Source: Streptomyces cinerochromogenes
GTDB taxonomy: Bacteria > Actinomycetota > Actinomycetes > Streptomycetales > Streptomycetaceae
Direction of reading: 5' to 3'
DNA: 64,000 nucleotides
NCBI RefSeq assembly: GCF_014648635.1
Contig: NZ_BMRM01000008.1
Span: 62,001-126,000 of the forward strand
The notes beneath the pieces were generated by a model, which had not been told where the DNA came from, ran no database searches, and was given only the letters and a program-made list of their open reading frames with translations. This document shows, in pieces, positions 32,011 to 41,432 of this stretch. A program made the translations under genes and the position numbers. Numbering within the stretch: position 1 is the stretch's first letter; each line of letters opens with the position of its first letter.

Positions 32011-32388
32011 TCAGATCTGCCAGGAGCGGAGCCGGTCGGCGGCGCCGTACACGTCGGTCTTGCCGGAGATCAGGTCGCGGGCCAGGTCGACGAGCGCGCC
32101 GTAGGGCGGGTCGATGCCGACGCCGCTGACGAACATGTAGGCCACGGCGGTCGCGCAGGCGAAGCGGGCGTTGGCCGCGGGCAGCGGCTTGAGCACGGCG
32201 AGGGTGTGCAGCAGCGCGGCGGCGCGCCAGGCCGCGTCGGAGTCCACGCCGAGCCGGGGCGGGTCCACCCGGTGCCGGGCGACGGCGGCGACCAGGGCGG
32301 AGAAGTCGTCCACCGCGGGCTGGTCGGGCAGGACCTCCTCGTGCCGCTGGAGCAGCCACGGGACGTCGATGTGGATGACGGAGGGCAT
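32011..32388 (-). CDS. Fic/Doc-like toxin with a degenerate active-site motif
   Basis: A 125-aa all-helical protein of the Doc-like toxin size. The Fic core should read HxFxDxNKR; here the matching stretch is KPLPAANARFACATAVAY, so the catalytic His and the Asp are replaced while Asn and Arg remain. The following helix (VAYMFVSGVGI) aligns with the Doc helix. It is 3 bp downstream of a ribbon-helix-helix-like antitoxin gene, giving the standard antitoxin-toxin order. Doc phosphorylates EF-Tu; with the His lost, this protein may act otherwise or be inactive. Confidence 0.7.
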   Translation of the reverse strand: MPSVIHIDVPWLLQRHEEVLPDQPAVDDFSALVAAVARHRVDPPRLGVDSDAAWRAAALLHTLAVLKPLPAANARFACATAVAYMFVSGVGIDPPYGALVDLARDLISGKTDVYGAADRLRSWQI

Positions 32389-32391
32389 CGC

Positions 32392-32631
32392 TCAGGCGGC
32401 CTCGTCCTTGCCGGGACGCTCGTCGTCGGGGAAGGCCGCCGCGAATTCCTCGGCGTGCCCGGCGAAGAAGCGGCGGAACGCCTCGGCGCCCTCCTGCAGG
32501 GCGCGGTGCCGGGCGATGTCGGCGGCGGCGGCCTCACGCACGAGGGCCTTCATCGACGTACCGCGCTCCTTGGCGATCTGCCGCAGGTCCTCTAGTTCCC
32601 GTTCGCTGAACTCCACGTTGAGAGCTGGCAT
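32392..32631 (-). CDS. Ribbon-helix-helix-type antitoxin
   Basis: A 79-aa protein starting MPALNVEFSERELEDLRQIAKERG, the beta-strand plus two-helix pattern of RHH (CopG/Arc-like) DNA-binding antitoxins. The C-terminal half is Glu/Asp-rich, suited to wrapping a toxin. It should neutralise the downstream toxin and repress its own promoter. ATG 32631 matches the family N-terminus; GTG 32640 would add three residues. Confidence 0.75.
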   Translation of the reverse strand: MPALNVEFSERELEDLRQIAKERGTSMKALVREAAAADIARHRALQEGAEAFRRFFAGHAEEFAAAFPDDERPGKDEAA

Positions 32632-32710
32632 GCCCCACACGGTACCGCGCGGGTACTCGCCCGTAAATAGCCGCAGGTCAGGCGGTACCCGCTGCGGTAC
32701 CAGGCGGGGT

Positions 32711-35700
32711 TCAGACGTCCAGTCGGCTGATCCGCACCGCTCCCTTCGCCAGGCCCGGGTACGCGCTGGTGAGGGTCAGGCGGAGGCGGGAGCCGCGGGC
32801 CGGGTCGAAGGTGAGGACCGTCGGGGTGTCGGAGGCGGTGGCCCACTCGGTCCTCGCGCCGGTCACCGGGGTGTAGGCGTGCCCGTCCCAGACCGCGGCC
32901 TCCACCCGGGCGGGCAGGCTGTGGCGGTCGTCGACGGTGAAGGAGACCGCGACCCGGTCGAAGCTCCGGGTGCGCCCGAAGTCGACCGACACCCAGTCCT
33001 CGGTCCGGGCTCCGTCGAAGGCGGGGAGCAGCGCGGTCGCCGACTTGGTGAACGCGTTGGACCAGCCGGTGGCGGGGTCGCCGTCGAGCATGGCGGCGGG
33101 CAGGGTGTCCGGACGGCCGGAGTAACCGGCGTCGGCGTGCGGGTAGGCGGGCGGCGCCGGGTGATCGGGCCGGAAGGCGGCGGGTCCGGTGGTCACGGCC
33201 GGGCGGGCCGGGGTCGCGGTCAGGCGGACCGTGTCCGGGCGGAGGCCGTCCGCCCGGGCGGTCAGCTTCAGCGTGCCGGGCCGCGGGCCGGACCGGACGA
33301 TGGCGAGGGCCTTGCCGTGGAAGGCGGTGCGGGTGCTCGCCTGGTAGCGCTCGGCGCTCTCCTGGCGGCCGTTGTCGACGCCGGCCAGGGAGCCGCCGGT
33401 GACGTCGAAGGCGATGAGGTGCCCGGCGTCGGGCACGACCACGCCGTGCGCGTCCACGATCTCGGCGGTGACGAAGGCGAGCGAACGGCCGTCGGCGGCC
33501 AGGGACGTGCGGTCCGCGGTGAGGCGTACGGCGTGCGGGGCACCGGCGGTGCGCAGCACGTCGGTGGCGACGACCTTGCCGTCCCGGCGCGCCACCGCCT
33601 TCAGCTCGCCGGGCCGGTAGGGCACCTTCCAGGTCAGGTGGAGCTTGCCCGCGCTGCCGTTGGGACTGGTGTAGCTGCCCGGGTGGGGGCCGTCGGTGAA
33701 GGTCTTGTCGTCGCCGGTGGGCTCGGTGGTCTCCAGGTAGGTGCGGCCGTCGGTGGTCTTCTTGACGTCGAACTCCCGTACTCCGAGGGACTGTCCGTCG
33801 AGGAACAGCTCGACGGTGGGCACGTTGGCGTACGCCCAGACCTCGACGGTGTCGCCCTCCTCGTGGTTCCAGGTCATCGGCAGCAGGTGGACCATCGGCT
33901 CGGTCGTCCACTGGCTCCTGAAGAGGTGGTACATGTCCTTGGGGAAGCCGGCCGTGTCGACCGCGCCGAAGAAGGACGCCTTCACCGGGAAGACGTCGTA
34001 CGGCGTCGGCTCGCCGATGTAGTCGATGCCCGACCACAGGAACTGGCCCGCGAACCACTTCCGGTCCCGGTCCTTCTTGTGCCCGTACTCGCCGCTCATC
34101 GTCCAGGAGGCGAGGTTGTTGTCGTAGGACGAGACCTCCCGTCGGCCGGGCGTGTGGTTCTCGCCGGTGTTCAGATGCTCCGGCTCCTGGTACGTGCCCC
34201 GGGTCGAGGTCTCCGAGGAGGACTCGGACTCGAAGAGGAACAGGTGCGGGTACTTCGCGTGCAGGGCGTCGACCGACCTGGCCGTGTTGTAGTTCAGGCC
34301 GAGGCCGTCCAGCTTGGCGAGCATGCGGTCGGCCGCGGAACCGGTGGCGGGCACACCGTGGTACTTGTCCGAGCCGATGACGAGCGGCCGGGTGTCGTCG
34401 GCGGCCTTGATCGCGCCGATGATCCGGTCCGCCATGGCGAGCCCCGCGGTGGAGGTGGAGTCGGGGATCTCGTTGCCGATGGACCACAGCACCACGGCGG
34501 GCGAGTTGCGGGCGGCGAGGACCATCTCGGTGGCGTCCTTCTCGCACCACTCGTCGAAGAACCGGCCGTAGTCGTACCTCGTCTTGCCGGTGCGCCAGCA
34601 GTCGAAGGCCTCCACCATCATCACGATGCCCAGCTCCTCGCAGACCCGGATCATCTCCGGCGAGGGCGGGTTGTGCGAGGTGCGGAGGGCGTTGACGCCC
34701 ATCGACTTCATGATCCGCATCTGGCGTCGCACGGCGTCGATGCTGATCGCCGCGCCGAGGGCGCCCTGGTCGTGGTGGAGGTCGACGCCCTTGATCTTGG
34801 TGTACGTGCCGTTGAGGGAGAAGCCCTCGTCGGGGTCGAACCGGAAGGTGCGGATGCCGAAGGGGGTGCGGTAGGTGTCGGTGGTGCGGCCCCCGACGCG
34901 CAGCTCGGTGTGCAGGGTGTAGCGGTGCTCCGGGGTCGCGAAGTCCCACAACAGGGGCCCGGGGACGGTGAGTTCGTGGGTCTCGGCGGCCTCCTCCGAC
35001 ACGGCGGCCGTGGTGGCCGCGCGGGCGACGGTCCGGCCGTCGGGTGCGGTGATCCGGGAGCGGATCTCCACGTCCGCGCCGGTGCCGGACTCGTTGCGCA
35101 CGGTCGTCCGCACCCGGACCAGCGCCCGGTCGGCCGAGACCTCCGGGGTGGTGACGTACGTGCCCCAGCGGGCCACGTGCACCGGCTCGGTGATCACCAG
35201 ACGGGCCTCGCGGTAGATGCCGCTGCCGGAGTACCAGCGGCTGCTCGGCAGCTGGTTGCGCACCTCGACGGCGAGCACGTTGGGCGTGGTGCCGTCGGTG
35301 TGGACGAGACCGGTGAGGTCGAGGGCGAAGCCGGTGTAGCCGTAGGGGTGGCGGCCGGCCTCGGTGCCGTTGCAGGAGACGTACGCGTCCATGTAGACGC
35401 CGTCGAACTCCACCGCGATCCGTTTGCCGGCGCAGTCCTCCGGGAGCGTGAAGGCGATCCGGTACCAGCCGAGGCCGCCCGGGAGGAAGCCGGTGCCGCT
35501 GGTGGTGCCGTGCTCGGTGGTGGGGGTCTGCTCGATGCTCCAGTCGTGCGGCACGGCGACCTCGCGCCAGGCCGAGTCGTCGTAGGCGGGGTCGGCGGCC
35601 CGCGCGTAGGCGCCGGTCGGGTCGGTGAGGCCGCCGGGGTCGACCAGGGCGAACCGCCAGCCGTCCCGCAGCGGCACCGTACGGCGTCCCCCGGCGCCGG

Positions 35701-35803
35701 ACCCGGCGGCGAGGGCGGCCGGGGCCGCGGGAAGGCTCAGGAGCGTTCCGGCCGCGGGCGCTGCCGTGGCTGCGACCAGAACCGATCTGCGCGTGACCGT
35801 CAT
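32711..35803 (-). CDS. Secreted GH2 beta-galactosidase-like glycoside hydrolase (Tat signal)
   Basis: A 1030-aa exo-glycosidase. The Tat signal has TRRSVLV followed by a hydrophobic stretch to about 33. Then come the GH2 sugar-binding domain (to about 210), an immunoglobulin-like domain, the TIM barrel with acid/base Glu445 in WSIGNE and the nucleophile in FLFESES (Glu525 or 527), a DUF4982-like domain, a Big-like domain and a C-terminal F5/8-type carbohydrate-binding domain (about 880-1030). The likely reaction is release of beta-linked galactose (or another sugar) outside the cell. ATG 35803 has GGGAGAG upstream. No transporter or LacI-type regulator is adjacent. Confidence 0.92.
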   Translation of the reverse strand: MTVTRRSVLVAATAAPAAGTLLSLPAAPAALAAGSGAGGRRTVPLRDGWRFALVDPGGLTDPTGAYARAADPAYDDSAWREVAVPHDWSIEQTPTTEHGTTSGTGFLPGGLGWYRIAFTLPEDCAGKRIAVEFDGVYMDAYVSCNGTEAGRHPYGYTGFALDLTGLVHTDGTTPNVLAVEVRNQLPSSRWYSGSGIYREARLVITEPVHVARWGTYVTTPEVSADRALVRVRTTVRNESGTGADVEIRSRITAPDGRTVARAATTAAVSEEAAETHELTVPGPLLWDFATPEHRYTLHTELRVGGRTTDTYRTPFGIRTFRFDPDEGFSLNGTYTKIKGVDLHHDQGALGAAISIDAVRRQMRIMKSMGVNALRTSHNPPSPEMIRVCEELGIVMMVEAFDCWRTGKTRYDYGRFFDEWCEKDATEMVLAARNSPAVVLWSIGNEIPDSTSTAGLAMADRIIGAIKAADDTRPLVIGSDKYHGVPATGSAADRMLAKLDGLGLNYNTARSVDALHAKYPHLFLFESESSSETSTRGTYQEPEHLNTGENHTPGRREVSSYDNNLASWTMSGEYGHKKDRDRKWFAGQFLWSGIDYIGEPTPYDVFPVKASFFGAVDTAGFPKDMYHLFRSQWTTEPMVHLLPMTWNHEEGDTVEVWAYANVPTVELFLDGQSLGVREFDVKKTTDGRTYLETTEPTGDDKTFTDGPHPGSYTSPNGSAGKLHLTWKVPYRPGELKAVARRDGKVVATDVLRTAGAPHAVRLTADRTSLAADGRSLAFVTAEIVDAHGVVVPDAGHLIAFDVTGGSLAGVDNGRQESAERYQASTRTAFHGKALAIVRSGPRPGTLKLTARADGLRPDTVRLTATPARPAVTTGPAAFRPDHPAPPAYPHADAGYSGRPDTLPAAMLDGDPATGWSNAFTKSATALLPAFDGARTEDWVSVDFGRTRSFDRVAVSFTVDDRHSLPARVEAAVWDGHAYTPVTGARTEWATASDTPTVLTFDPARGSRLRLTLTSAYPGLAKGAVRISRLDV

Positions 35804-36080
35804 GGGCGGCTCTCCCTCATCAGGGCCCAGAAGTACTCACAACTGATCGTGAACAAACAGATTCTGACGTCCCGCCGCACACGATCGTCAAGAGTCCGGA
35901 CTCCGGCACCTGCCCCTGGCCGAAGGTCGGCCTGAATTCCCCCTTGACCGTGCCCCGACCATGTTCGACCGGTCGGCCGGGGAGGCGGGAGTCGGCGTTC
36001 AGGGGAGGACGCGACGCACTACGCTGGAACACGGCTGGTGTCACCTGTTCACTGTGAGTGTGCGTTGGGGAGCGGCGAGG

Positions 36081-38480
36081 ATGAGCCGGGTCTATCCGTT
36101 CGACGATGCGGCGACGGCCCGGGCTGCCATCGACGACGACGGCACGCTGACGGAGTGGAACGAAGGCGCCCGCCGGCTGCTCGGCCACCCGGCCGCCGCC
36201 GTGCTGGGCCGCCCCGCCGCCGAACTGCTGGCCGACGCCGGCCCGCCGGCCCCGCCCCGGGGCCCGCGCTGGGCGGGCACGGTCGGATTGCGCCACCAGG
36301 ACGGCCGTACCGTCCCCGTGTGGGTGCTCGCCCACCGCCGCCCGCACCGCGACGAGCAGCCGGGCGGCTGGCTCCTGGTCAGCCCGCTCACCGACGCGCG
36401 GCCCCCCGCCGCGGACGACCCGCTCGCCGAGGCCGGCCTGATGCAGTCGCCGTGCGCGGTCGCGGTGTACGACGACCGGCTGCGGCTGTGCGGGATGAAC
36501 GCGGCGATGGCCCGCGTCGTCGGGCTGCCCGCGGAGCGGCTGCGCGGACTCCGGCTCCCGGAGATCAGCGGCAGCCCCCGGAGCGAGGAACTGGAGCGGG
36601 GCATGCTCCGGGTGCTGGCCTCGGGCGAGCCGCTGGACGTGGAGACCTTCCTGCGCACCGGCGGGGAGGACCGCGCCCACGCCTGGCTCGCCCGCATGGC
36701 GCCGGTCCGCGACGGGACGGGCCGGGTGCGGGGGGTGTGCCTGGCCGCGCACGACGTCACCGACAACCACCGGGCCCGGCAGCGCCTGCACCTGGTCAAC
36801 GAGGCCAGCGTGCGCATCGGGAGCACGCTCGACGTCACCCGGACCGCGCAGGAGCTGGCGGACGTGTGCGTGCCCGCGCTCGCCGACTTCGTCACCATCG
36901 ACCTGCTGGACCCGCAGGAGTACGGCGGCGAGCCCCCCGCCCGCGTCACCGCGCCGGTACGGCTGCGCCGCGCCGCCCACCGGTCCGTGCTCGGCGGTGT
37001 GCCGGAGGCGGTGACCGAGCCGGGCGCGGCGGAGGAGTACCCGGCCTGCTCCCCGCAGGCCGACTCGCTGACCGCCGGCCGTACGATCACCACCTCGGTG
37101 GCCGCCGGCGACATGGACCAGTGGCTGCACTGGCACCCGGAGCGCGGCGAGCGGGTGCGGCGGCTCGGCATCCACTCGTCGATGTCGGTGCCGATCCAGG
37201 CGCGCGGGCTGACCCTGGGGGTCGCCGTGCTCACCCGGCACCGCCGGCCGGACCCCTTCACCGCGGACGACGTGCTGCTGGCCGAGGAGATCACCGCGCG
37301 GGCCGCCGTCTGCATCGACAACGCCCGCCGGTACTCGCGCGAGCGGGAGACCGCGCTCGCGCTCCAGCGCAGCCTGCTGCCGCGGTCCCTGCCGCGCACG
37401 GCCGCGCTGGAGGTCTCCTCGCGCTATCTGCCGGCCGCGCGGGCCGGGGTGGGCGGGGACTGGTTCGACGTGATCCCGCTGTCCGGGATGCGCGTCGCGA
37501 TGGTGGTCGGGGACGTCGTGGGGCACGGCATCCAGGCCTCGGCCACCATGGGCCGGCTGCGCACCGCCGTCCGCACCCTCGCCGACATCGACCTGGCCCC
37601 GGACGAGTTGCTCACCCACCTCGACGACCTGGTGGTCCGGCTGTCGGAGGAGTCCGGGCCCGACGCCGGCCCCGGCGAGGCCGGAAGCCCGGGCGAGGTC
37701 GGCGCGACCTGCCTGTACGCCGTGTACGACCCGGTGTCCCGGCGGTGCACCCTGGCCCGCGCCGGGCATCCGCCGCCCGTGGTACTGCCGCCGGGCGGCA
37801 CGCCGCACGTCCTGGACGTGCCCGCCGGTCCCCCGCTGGGGCTGGGCGGGCTGCCCTTCGAGGCCGCCGAGGTGGAACTGCCCGAGGGGACCGTCCTCGC
37901 GCTGTACACGAACGGGCTGGTGTGGTGCCGGGACCGGGACCCGGAGGCCGGCCGGGAGCTGCTGCACCGGGCGCTCGGTGCGTACGCGGACTCCCTGGAC
38001 GCGACCTGCGACCGGGTCCTGCACACGCTGCTCCCGTCCGGCGGCGCACCCGACGACGTCGCACTGCTCCTCGCCCGCACCCTGGGCCTGCCCGCCTCGC
38101 AGGTGGCGACCTGGGACATCCCCGCCGACCCGGCGCTGGTCGCGCCGATCCGCAAGCAGGTCGTGGAGCAGCTGGACACCTGGTCGCTGAGCGAGGCGGC
38201 GTTCACGGCCGAGCTGGTGGTCAGCGAACTGGTCACCAACGCCATCCGGTACGGCGCGCGGCCGATCCGGCTCCGGCTGATCCACGAGGAGGCCACCCTG
38301 ATCTGCGAGGTCTCCGACAGCAGCCACACCGCCCCGCACCTGCGCCGGGCCAAGACCTTCGACGAGGGCGGCCGGGGACTGCTGCTGGTCGCCCAGCTCA
38401 CCCAGCGCTGGGGCAGCCGGCACCACGCGGAGGGCAAGACGATCTGGGCGGAGCTGCCGCTGTTCGAGGAGGACCAGTAG
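36081..38480 (+). CDS. PAS-PAS-GAF-PP2C-HATPase (SpoIIE phosphatase plus RsbW-like kinase domain)
   Basis: A 799-aa regulator joining both enzymes of the partner-switch. An N-terminal PAS domain (about 10-110) and a second PAS domain (about 120-240) precede a GAF domain (about 250-425). The SpoIIE-type PP2C domain (about 430-660) has GGDWFDV, GDVVGHG and DDVALLL. The C-terminal HATPase_c domain (about 680-795) has the N-box ELVVSELVTNAIRYG and G-box-like GGRGLLLV. It could both dephosphorylate and phosphorylate STAS proteins. ATG 36081 follows GGGGAGCGGCGAGG; the frame extends to 35961 without an SD. Convergent with the ECF sigma gene (15-bp gap). Confidence 0.92.
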   Translation: MSRVYPFDDAATARAAIDDDGTLTEWNEGARRLLGHPAAAVLGRPAAELLADAGPPAPPRGPRWAGTVGLRHQDGRTVPVWVLAHRRPHRDEQPGGWLLVSPLTDARPPAADDPLAEAGLMQSPCAVAVYDDRLRLCGMNAAMARVVGLPAERLRGLRLPEISGSPRSEELERGMLRVLASGEPLDVETFLRTGGEDRAHAWLARMAPVRDGTGRVRGVCLAAHDVTDNHRARQRLHLVNEASVRIGSTLDVTRTAQELADVCVPALADFVTIDLLDPQEYGGEPPARVTAPVRLRRAAHRSVLGGVPEAVTEPGAAEEYPACSPQADSLTAGRTITTSVAAGDMDQWLHWHPERGERVRRLGIHSSMSVPIQARGLTLGVAVLTRHRRPDPFTADDVLLAEEITARAAVCIDNARRYSRERETALALQRSLLPRSLPRTAALEVSSRYLPAARAGVGGDWFDVIPLSGMRVAMVVGDVVGHGIQASATMGRLRTAVRTLADIDLAPDELLTHLDDLVVRLSEESGPDAGPGEAGSPGEVGATCLYAVYDPVSRRCTLARAGHPPPVVLPPGGTPHVLDVPAGPPLGLGGLPFEAAEVELPEGTVLALYTNGLVWCRDRDPEAGRELLHRALGAYADSLDATCDRVLHTLLPSGGAPDDVALLLARTLGLPASQVATWDIPADPALVAPIRKQVVEQLDTWSLSEAAFTAELVVSELVTNAIRYGARPIRLRLIHEEATLICEVSDSSHTAPHLRRAKTFDEGGRGLLLVAQLTQRWGSRHHAEGKTIWAELPLFEEDQ

Positions 38481-38495
38481 GCCCCGGGCGACGCG

Positions 38496-39044
38496 TCAGG
38501 AGGCCGTGAGCCAGGGCCGTACCTGCTTGCGGGCCTCGTGCAGCCGGGACTTGAAGGTGCCGAGCGGGATGCCGGCGCGTTCGGCCGCCTCGGCGTAGTC
38601 GAGCTGGCAGATGTCCCGGTAGACCAGCGGTGCGACCAGGTGCGGATGCTGACGCTCCAGGCGGTCCAGGGCCTCCAGCAGGTCCACCCGCGAGCCGGCG
38701 ATCACGCTGGTCGTGCGCGGGTCGACGGCGTGCGCCGGCTCGATGGCCGCGGGCTGTTCGGCGGCCCGCCGCTTCAGCTCCCGGTACTTCTGCCGGCAGC
38801 AGTTGGCGACGACGGTGTACAGCCAGGTGCCGAAGCGGCTGCGTCCCTCGAAGCCGGAGAGGTGCCGGGCCACCTGGAGCAGCACGTCCTGGGCGGCCTC
38901 CTCGGCGTCCTCCCGGCACGGCAGGAAGCGCGCGCAGCGGCGCACGACCTCCGGCCGGATCTCGGTCAGCAGCCGGTCCAGGGCCGCGCTGTCGCCGGCC
39001 GCGGCCCGCCGGGCGAACTCCTCCATCGGCGCCGGGTCCTGCAC
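38496..39044 (-). CDS. ECF RNA polymerase sigma factor
   Basis: A 182-aa sigma factor. Region 2 has EEAAQDVLLQVARHLSGFEG and FGTWLYTVVANCC (-10 recognition), and region 4 has the HTH LDYAEAAERAGIPLGTFKSR. No anti-sigma gene is adjacent; instead a Ser/Thr kinase gene is transcribed divergently from 47 bp away, which suggests control by phosphorylation (an inference from order alone). GTG 39044 has GGGAGG upstream. Confidence 0.92.
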   Translation of the reverse strand: MQDPAPMEEFARRAAAGDSAALDRLLTEIRPEVVRRCARFLPCREDAEEAAQDVLLQVARHLSGFEGRSRFGTWLYTVVANCCRQKYRELKRRAAEQPAAIEPAHAVDPRTTSVIAGSRVDLLEALDRLERQHPHLVAPLVYRDICQLDYAEAAERAGIPLGTFKSRLHEARKQVRPWLTAS

Positions 39045-39090
39045 GGACGGCCCCCCTCCCAGTCGATCTCAGGCCAGGCATGATAGTCGT

Positions 39091-40509
39091 ATGCACCCCC
39101 TGGAGCGGATCGGCCGCCACCGCCTCGAACGGCCGCTGGGCAGCGGCGCCTTCGCCACGGTGTGGCTCGCCCACGACCCCGAGCTCCAGGCCCCGGTGGC
39201 GGTGAAGGTCCTCGCCGAGAACTGGGCGCACCGGCTCGACGTCCGGGAGCGCTTCCTGTCCGAGGCGCGGCTGCTGCGCCGGGCCGGCTCCGGCCGGGTG
39301 GTGCAGGTCTACGACATCGGGGAACTCCCGGACGGCAGGCCGTACTTCGTGATGGAGTACGCGGGCGGCGGGACCCTCGCCGATCTGCTGGCGGACGGTC
39401 CGCTGCCGGTGCGGGAGGCGCTCGCGCTGACCGCCGAGGCCGCGCGCGGTGCCGCCGCGCTGCACGAGGCGGGCATCGTGCACCGTGACATCAAGCCGAC
39501 CAACGTGCTGCTGCACACCGCACCGGACGGCACCCGGCGGGTGCTGCTGGCCGACCTCGGCCTGGCCAAGAGCCTCGCGCAGGCCTCGGTGCTGACGCTG
39601 GCGGCGGGTTCGGCGGGCTACCGGCCGCCGGAGCAGGCCGAACCCGGGGCGGGCATCGACGAGCGGGCGGACGTCTACAGCCTGGGCGCGGTCGGCTACG
39701 AACTGCTGACCGGGACGGTGCCCGGCCCGCCGGGCCGGGTGACACCGCCCCGCCGGCTGCGGCCGGACCTCGGCGAGGACGTGGAGCGGGCCCTGCTGCG
39801 CGCGCTGGAGCCGGACCGGGCGCGGCGCTGGCCGGGCGCCCAGGCCTTCGCGGACGAGCTGGACCGGCTGGCCGCGGCACCGCACGCGCTGCCGGCCGGG
39901 TCGGCGGTGCCGGCGCGGTCCCTGCGGCGCCTGGACGGGGTGCGCGGCCGGCTCAACACCGTGACGCTGGCCGTCGCCGCGGTCCTCGCCGCCACCGCCG
40001 CCGCGGTCACGGTGACCGTGGCCCTGCACCGGGACGGCACCGCGGACGGCGGGGTGCGGGTCGCGGACGCCACCGGGAGGGTCACCCTGCGCGTGCCGGA
40101 CGCGTTCGGCCGCGAGCTGCGCGACTCCGGCTGGGACCCGGGAGCGCTCGGACTGGCGTCCGGGCACGCGCCGGGCCTCGTGGTGGCCGGCGACCTGTCC
40201 CGCTGGTCCGACCCGAAGTCCGCCGTGGACGGGGTGTTCGTCGGGGTCAGCGCGGACGGTGACGTCGGCGCGAAAGTGAAGGCCCTCGCCCACTCCGGCT
40301 GCCGGTACACGGGCGCCCGCACCTTCGCGGACGCCCACTGGCGGGGGCTGGTCCGGTCCTGGAGCGGCTGCCCGGACGGCGGTTCGGTCACCGAGTCCGC
40401 GCTGCTCCCGGCGGGCGGCGCCGCGCACCCGCAGGTGTACGTGCAGGTGCGTCAACAAGACGGCGAGGACGCGACCGACACCGTACTCCGTTCGCTGCGG
40501 GTGGCCTGA
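39091..40509 (+). CDS. Membrane Ser/Thr protein kinase (PknB-like, no PASTA)
   Basis: A 472-aa eukaryote-type kinase. The catalytic domain has the Gly loop PLGSGAFATVW, Lys39 (VAVKVL), catalytic HRDIKPTN (Asp133), DLG in place of DFG (Asp155), the activation segment GSAGYRPPEQ, and DVYSLGAVGYELLTG. One TM helix (about 290-312) is followed by an extracellular ~155-aa domain with two Cys and no PASTA repeats; it resembles small serine/threonine kinase-linked sensor domains of unknown ligand. No SD precedes ATG 39091; CATGAT ten bases upstream could be a -10 for a leaderless transcript. Divergent from the ECF sigma gene. Confidence 0.92.
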   Translation: MHPLERIGRHRLERPLGSGAFATVWLAHDPELQAPVAVKVLAENWAHRLDVRERFLSEARLLRRAGSGRVVQVYDIGELPDGRPYFVMEYAGGGTLADLLADGPLPVREALALTAEAARGAAALHEAGIVHRDIKPTNVLLHTAPDGTRRVLLADLGLAKSLAQASVLTLAAGSAGYRPPEQAEPGAGIDERADVYSLGAVGYELLTGTVPGPPGRVTPPRRLRPDLGEDVERALLRALEPDRARRWPGAQAFADELDRLAAAPHALPAGSAVPARSLRRLDGVRGRLNTVTLAVAAVLAATAAAVTVTVALHRDGTADGGVRVADATGRVTLRVPDAFGRELRDSGWDPGALGLASGHAPGLVVAGDLSRWSDPKSAVDGVFVGVSADGDVGAKVKALAHSGCRYTGARTFADAHWRGLVRSWSGCPDGGSVTESALLPAGGAAHPQVYVQVRQQDGEDATDTVLRSLRVA

Positions 40510-40670
40510 CGGGCGCCTGCCGAGGGCCGGAACGGGGAAAAGAACCCGACAGAATCCGCCGCGTCCCGAACTTTTCCGGCGGTCCGTGCATCGGACGGAG
40601 AGAACGGCGCACCCGGCGCCGTAGGCACGCGTCCCGGTCGCGTGCCGTGACCCTCCAGGAGCGTGGAGAC

Positions 40671-41375
40671 ATGGTGTACACCCCCCGGTCCGCGCGGCCC
40701 GGTGCCCTGCTCGTGGGCACGGTCGCCGTGCTGGGCCTCCTGACCGCCTGCGGCACCGACTCCGGCGCGCACAGCGCCGGACCGGCCACCGTCTCGGGTA
40801 CGGCCGCGCCCGCGCGGGACACCCCGACGGCCCCGCCGACGGCCCCGGCCTCCTCCCCCGCCGGCAGCGGCCCGGTGTCCCTGCCGGAGGCGACCGGCTC
40901 CCCGGGCGGCGCCACGGCCTCGGCCGGCCGGGCCTCGACCACGCCGGCCGCGGCGAGCACCCGCTGCCACACCTCCGAGCTGCGGGCCTCCGTGGGCCGC
41001 AACGACCCGGGCGCCGGCCAGGAGAACTTCCCGGTGGTGCTCACCAACACCTCCGCGCGCACCTGCACCGTGCGCGGCTACCCGGGCGCGGCCTTCGTCA
41101 ACGGCTCCGGCACCCAGCTCGGCCCGGACCCGAAGCGGGAACCGGGCACCCCGGTGACCGTGACCCTCCGGCCCGGGAAGAGCGCCTGGGCGGGGCTGAC
41201 CTTCTCCAACCCGGAGATCAGCGGCGCGAAGACGGCCCGGCCGGCCGCGCTGGTGGTCACCCCGCCGGACGAGCGGGACCCGTTGAAGGCGGCCTGGTCG
41301 GGCGGGCCGGTGCCGGTTTCCGGGAACTCCTCGGCCGTCCGGCTGACGGTGCTCAGCCCCGGCACCGGTCCCTGA
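40671..41375 (+). CDS. DUF4232-type lipoprotein
   Basis: A 234-aa lipoprotein. The signal peptide ends in LLTAC (lipobox Cys at ~27), then a ~75-residue Pro/Ser/Thr/Ala-rich linker and a C-terminal DUF4232-like beta domain (CHTSELRASVGRNDPGAGQE, VLTNTSARTCTVRGYPG). The domain's function is not known. ATG 40671 with GGAG upstream. The next gene begins after a hairpin. Confidence 0.88.
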   Translation: MVYTPRSARPGALLVGTVAVLGLLTACGTDSGAHSAGPATVSGTAAPARDTPTAPPTAPASSPAGSGPVSLPEATGSPGGATASAGRASTTPAAASTRCHTSELRASVGRNDPGAGQENFPVVLTNTSARTCTVRGYPGAAFVNGSGTQLGPDPKREPGTPVTVTLRPGKSAWAGLTFSNPEISGAKTARPAALVVTPPDERDPLKAAWSGGPVPVSGNSSAVRLTVLSPGTGP

Positions 41376-41393
41376 GCCGGAGCCCCCTGCACG

Positions 41394-41432
41394 CGAACCC
41401 CGCTGTCATCTCCCCCGAGGCAGCGGGGTTCG
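41394..41432 (+). terminator. Stem-loop after the DUF4232 lipoprotein
   Basis: A perfect 12-bp stem (41394-41405 with 41421-41432) and a 15-nt loop, 18 bp after the stop. Confidence 0.8.

Noticed and set aside
32171..35935. 1254-aa plus-strand frame
   Set aside because: Antisense to the GH2 enzyme, which has signal, catalytic Glu residues and binding domains.
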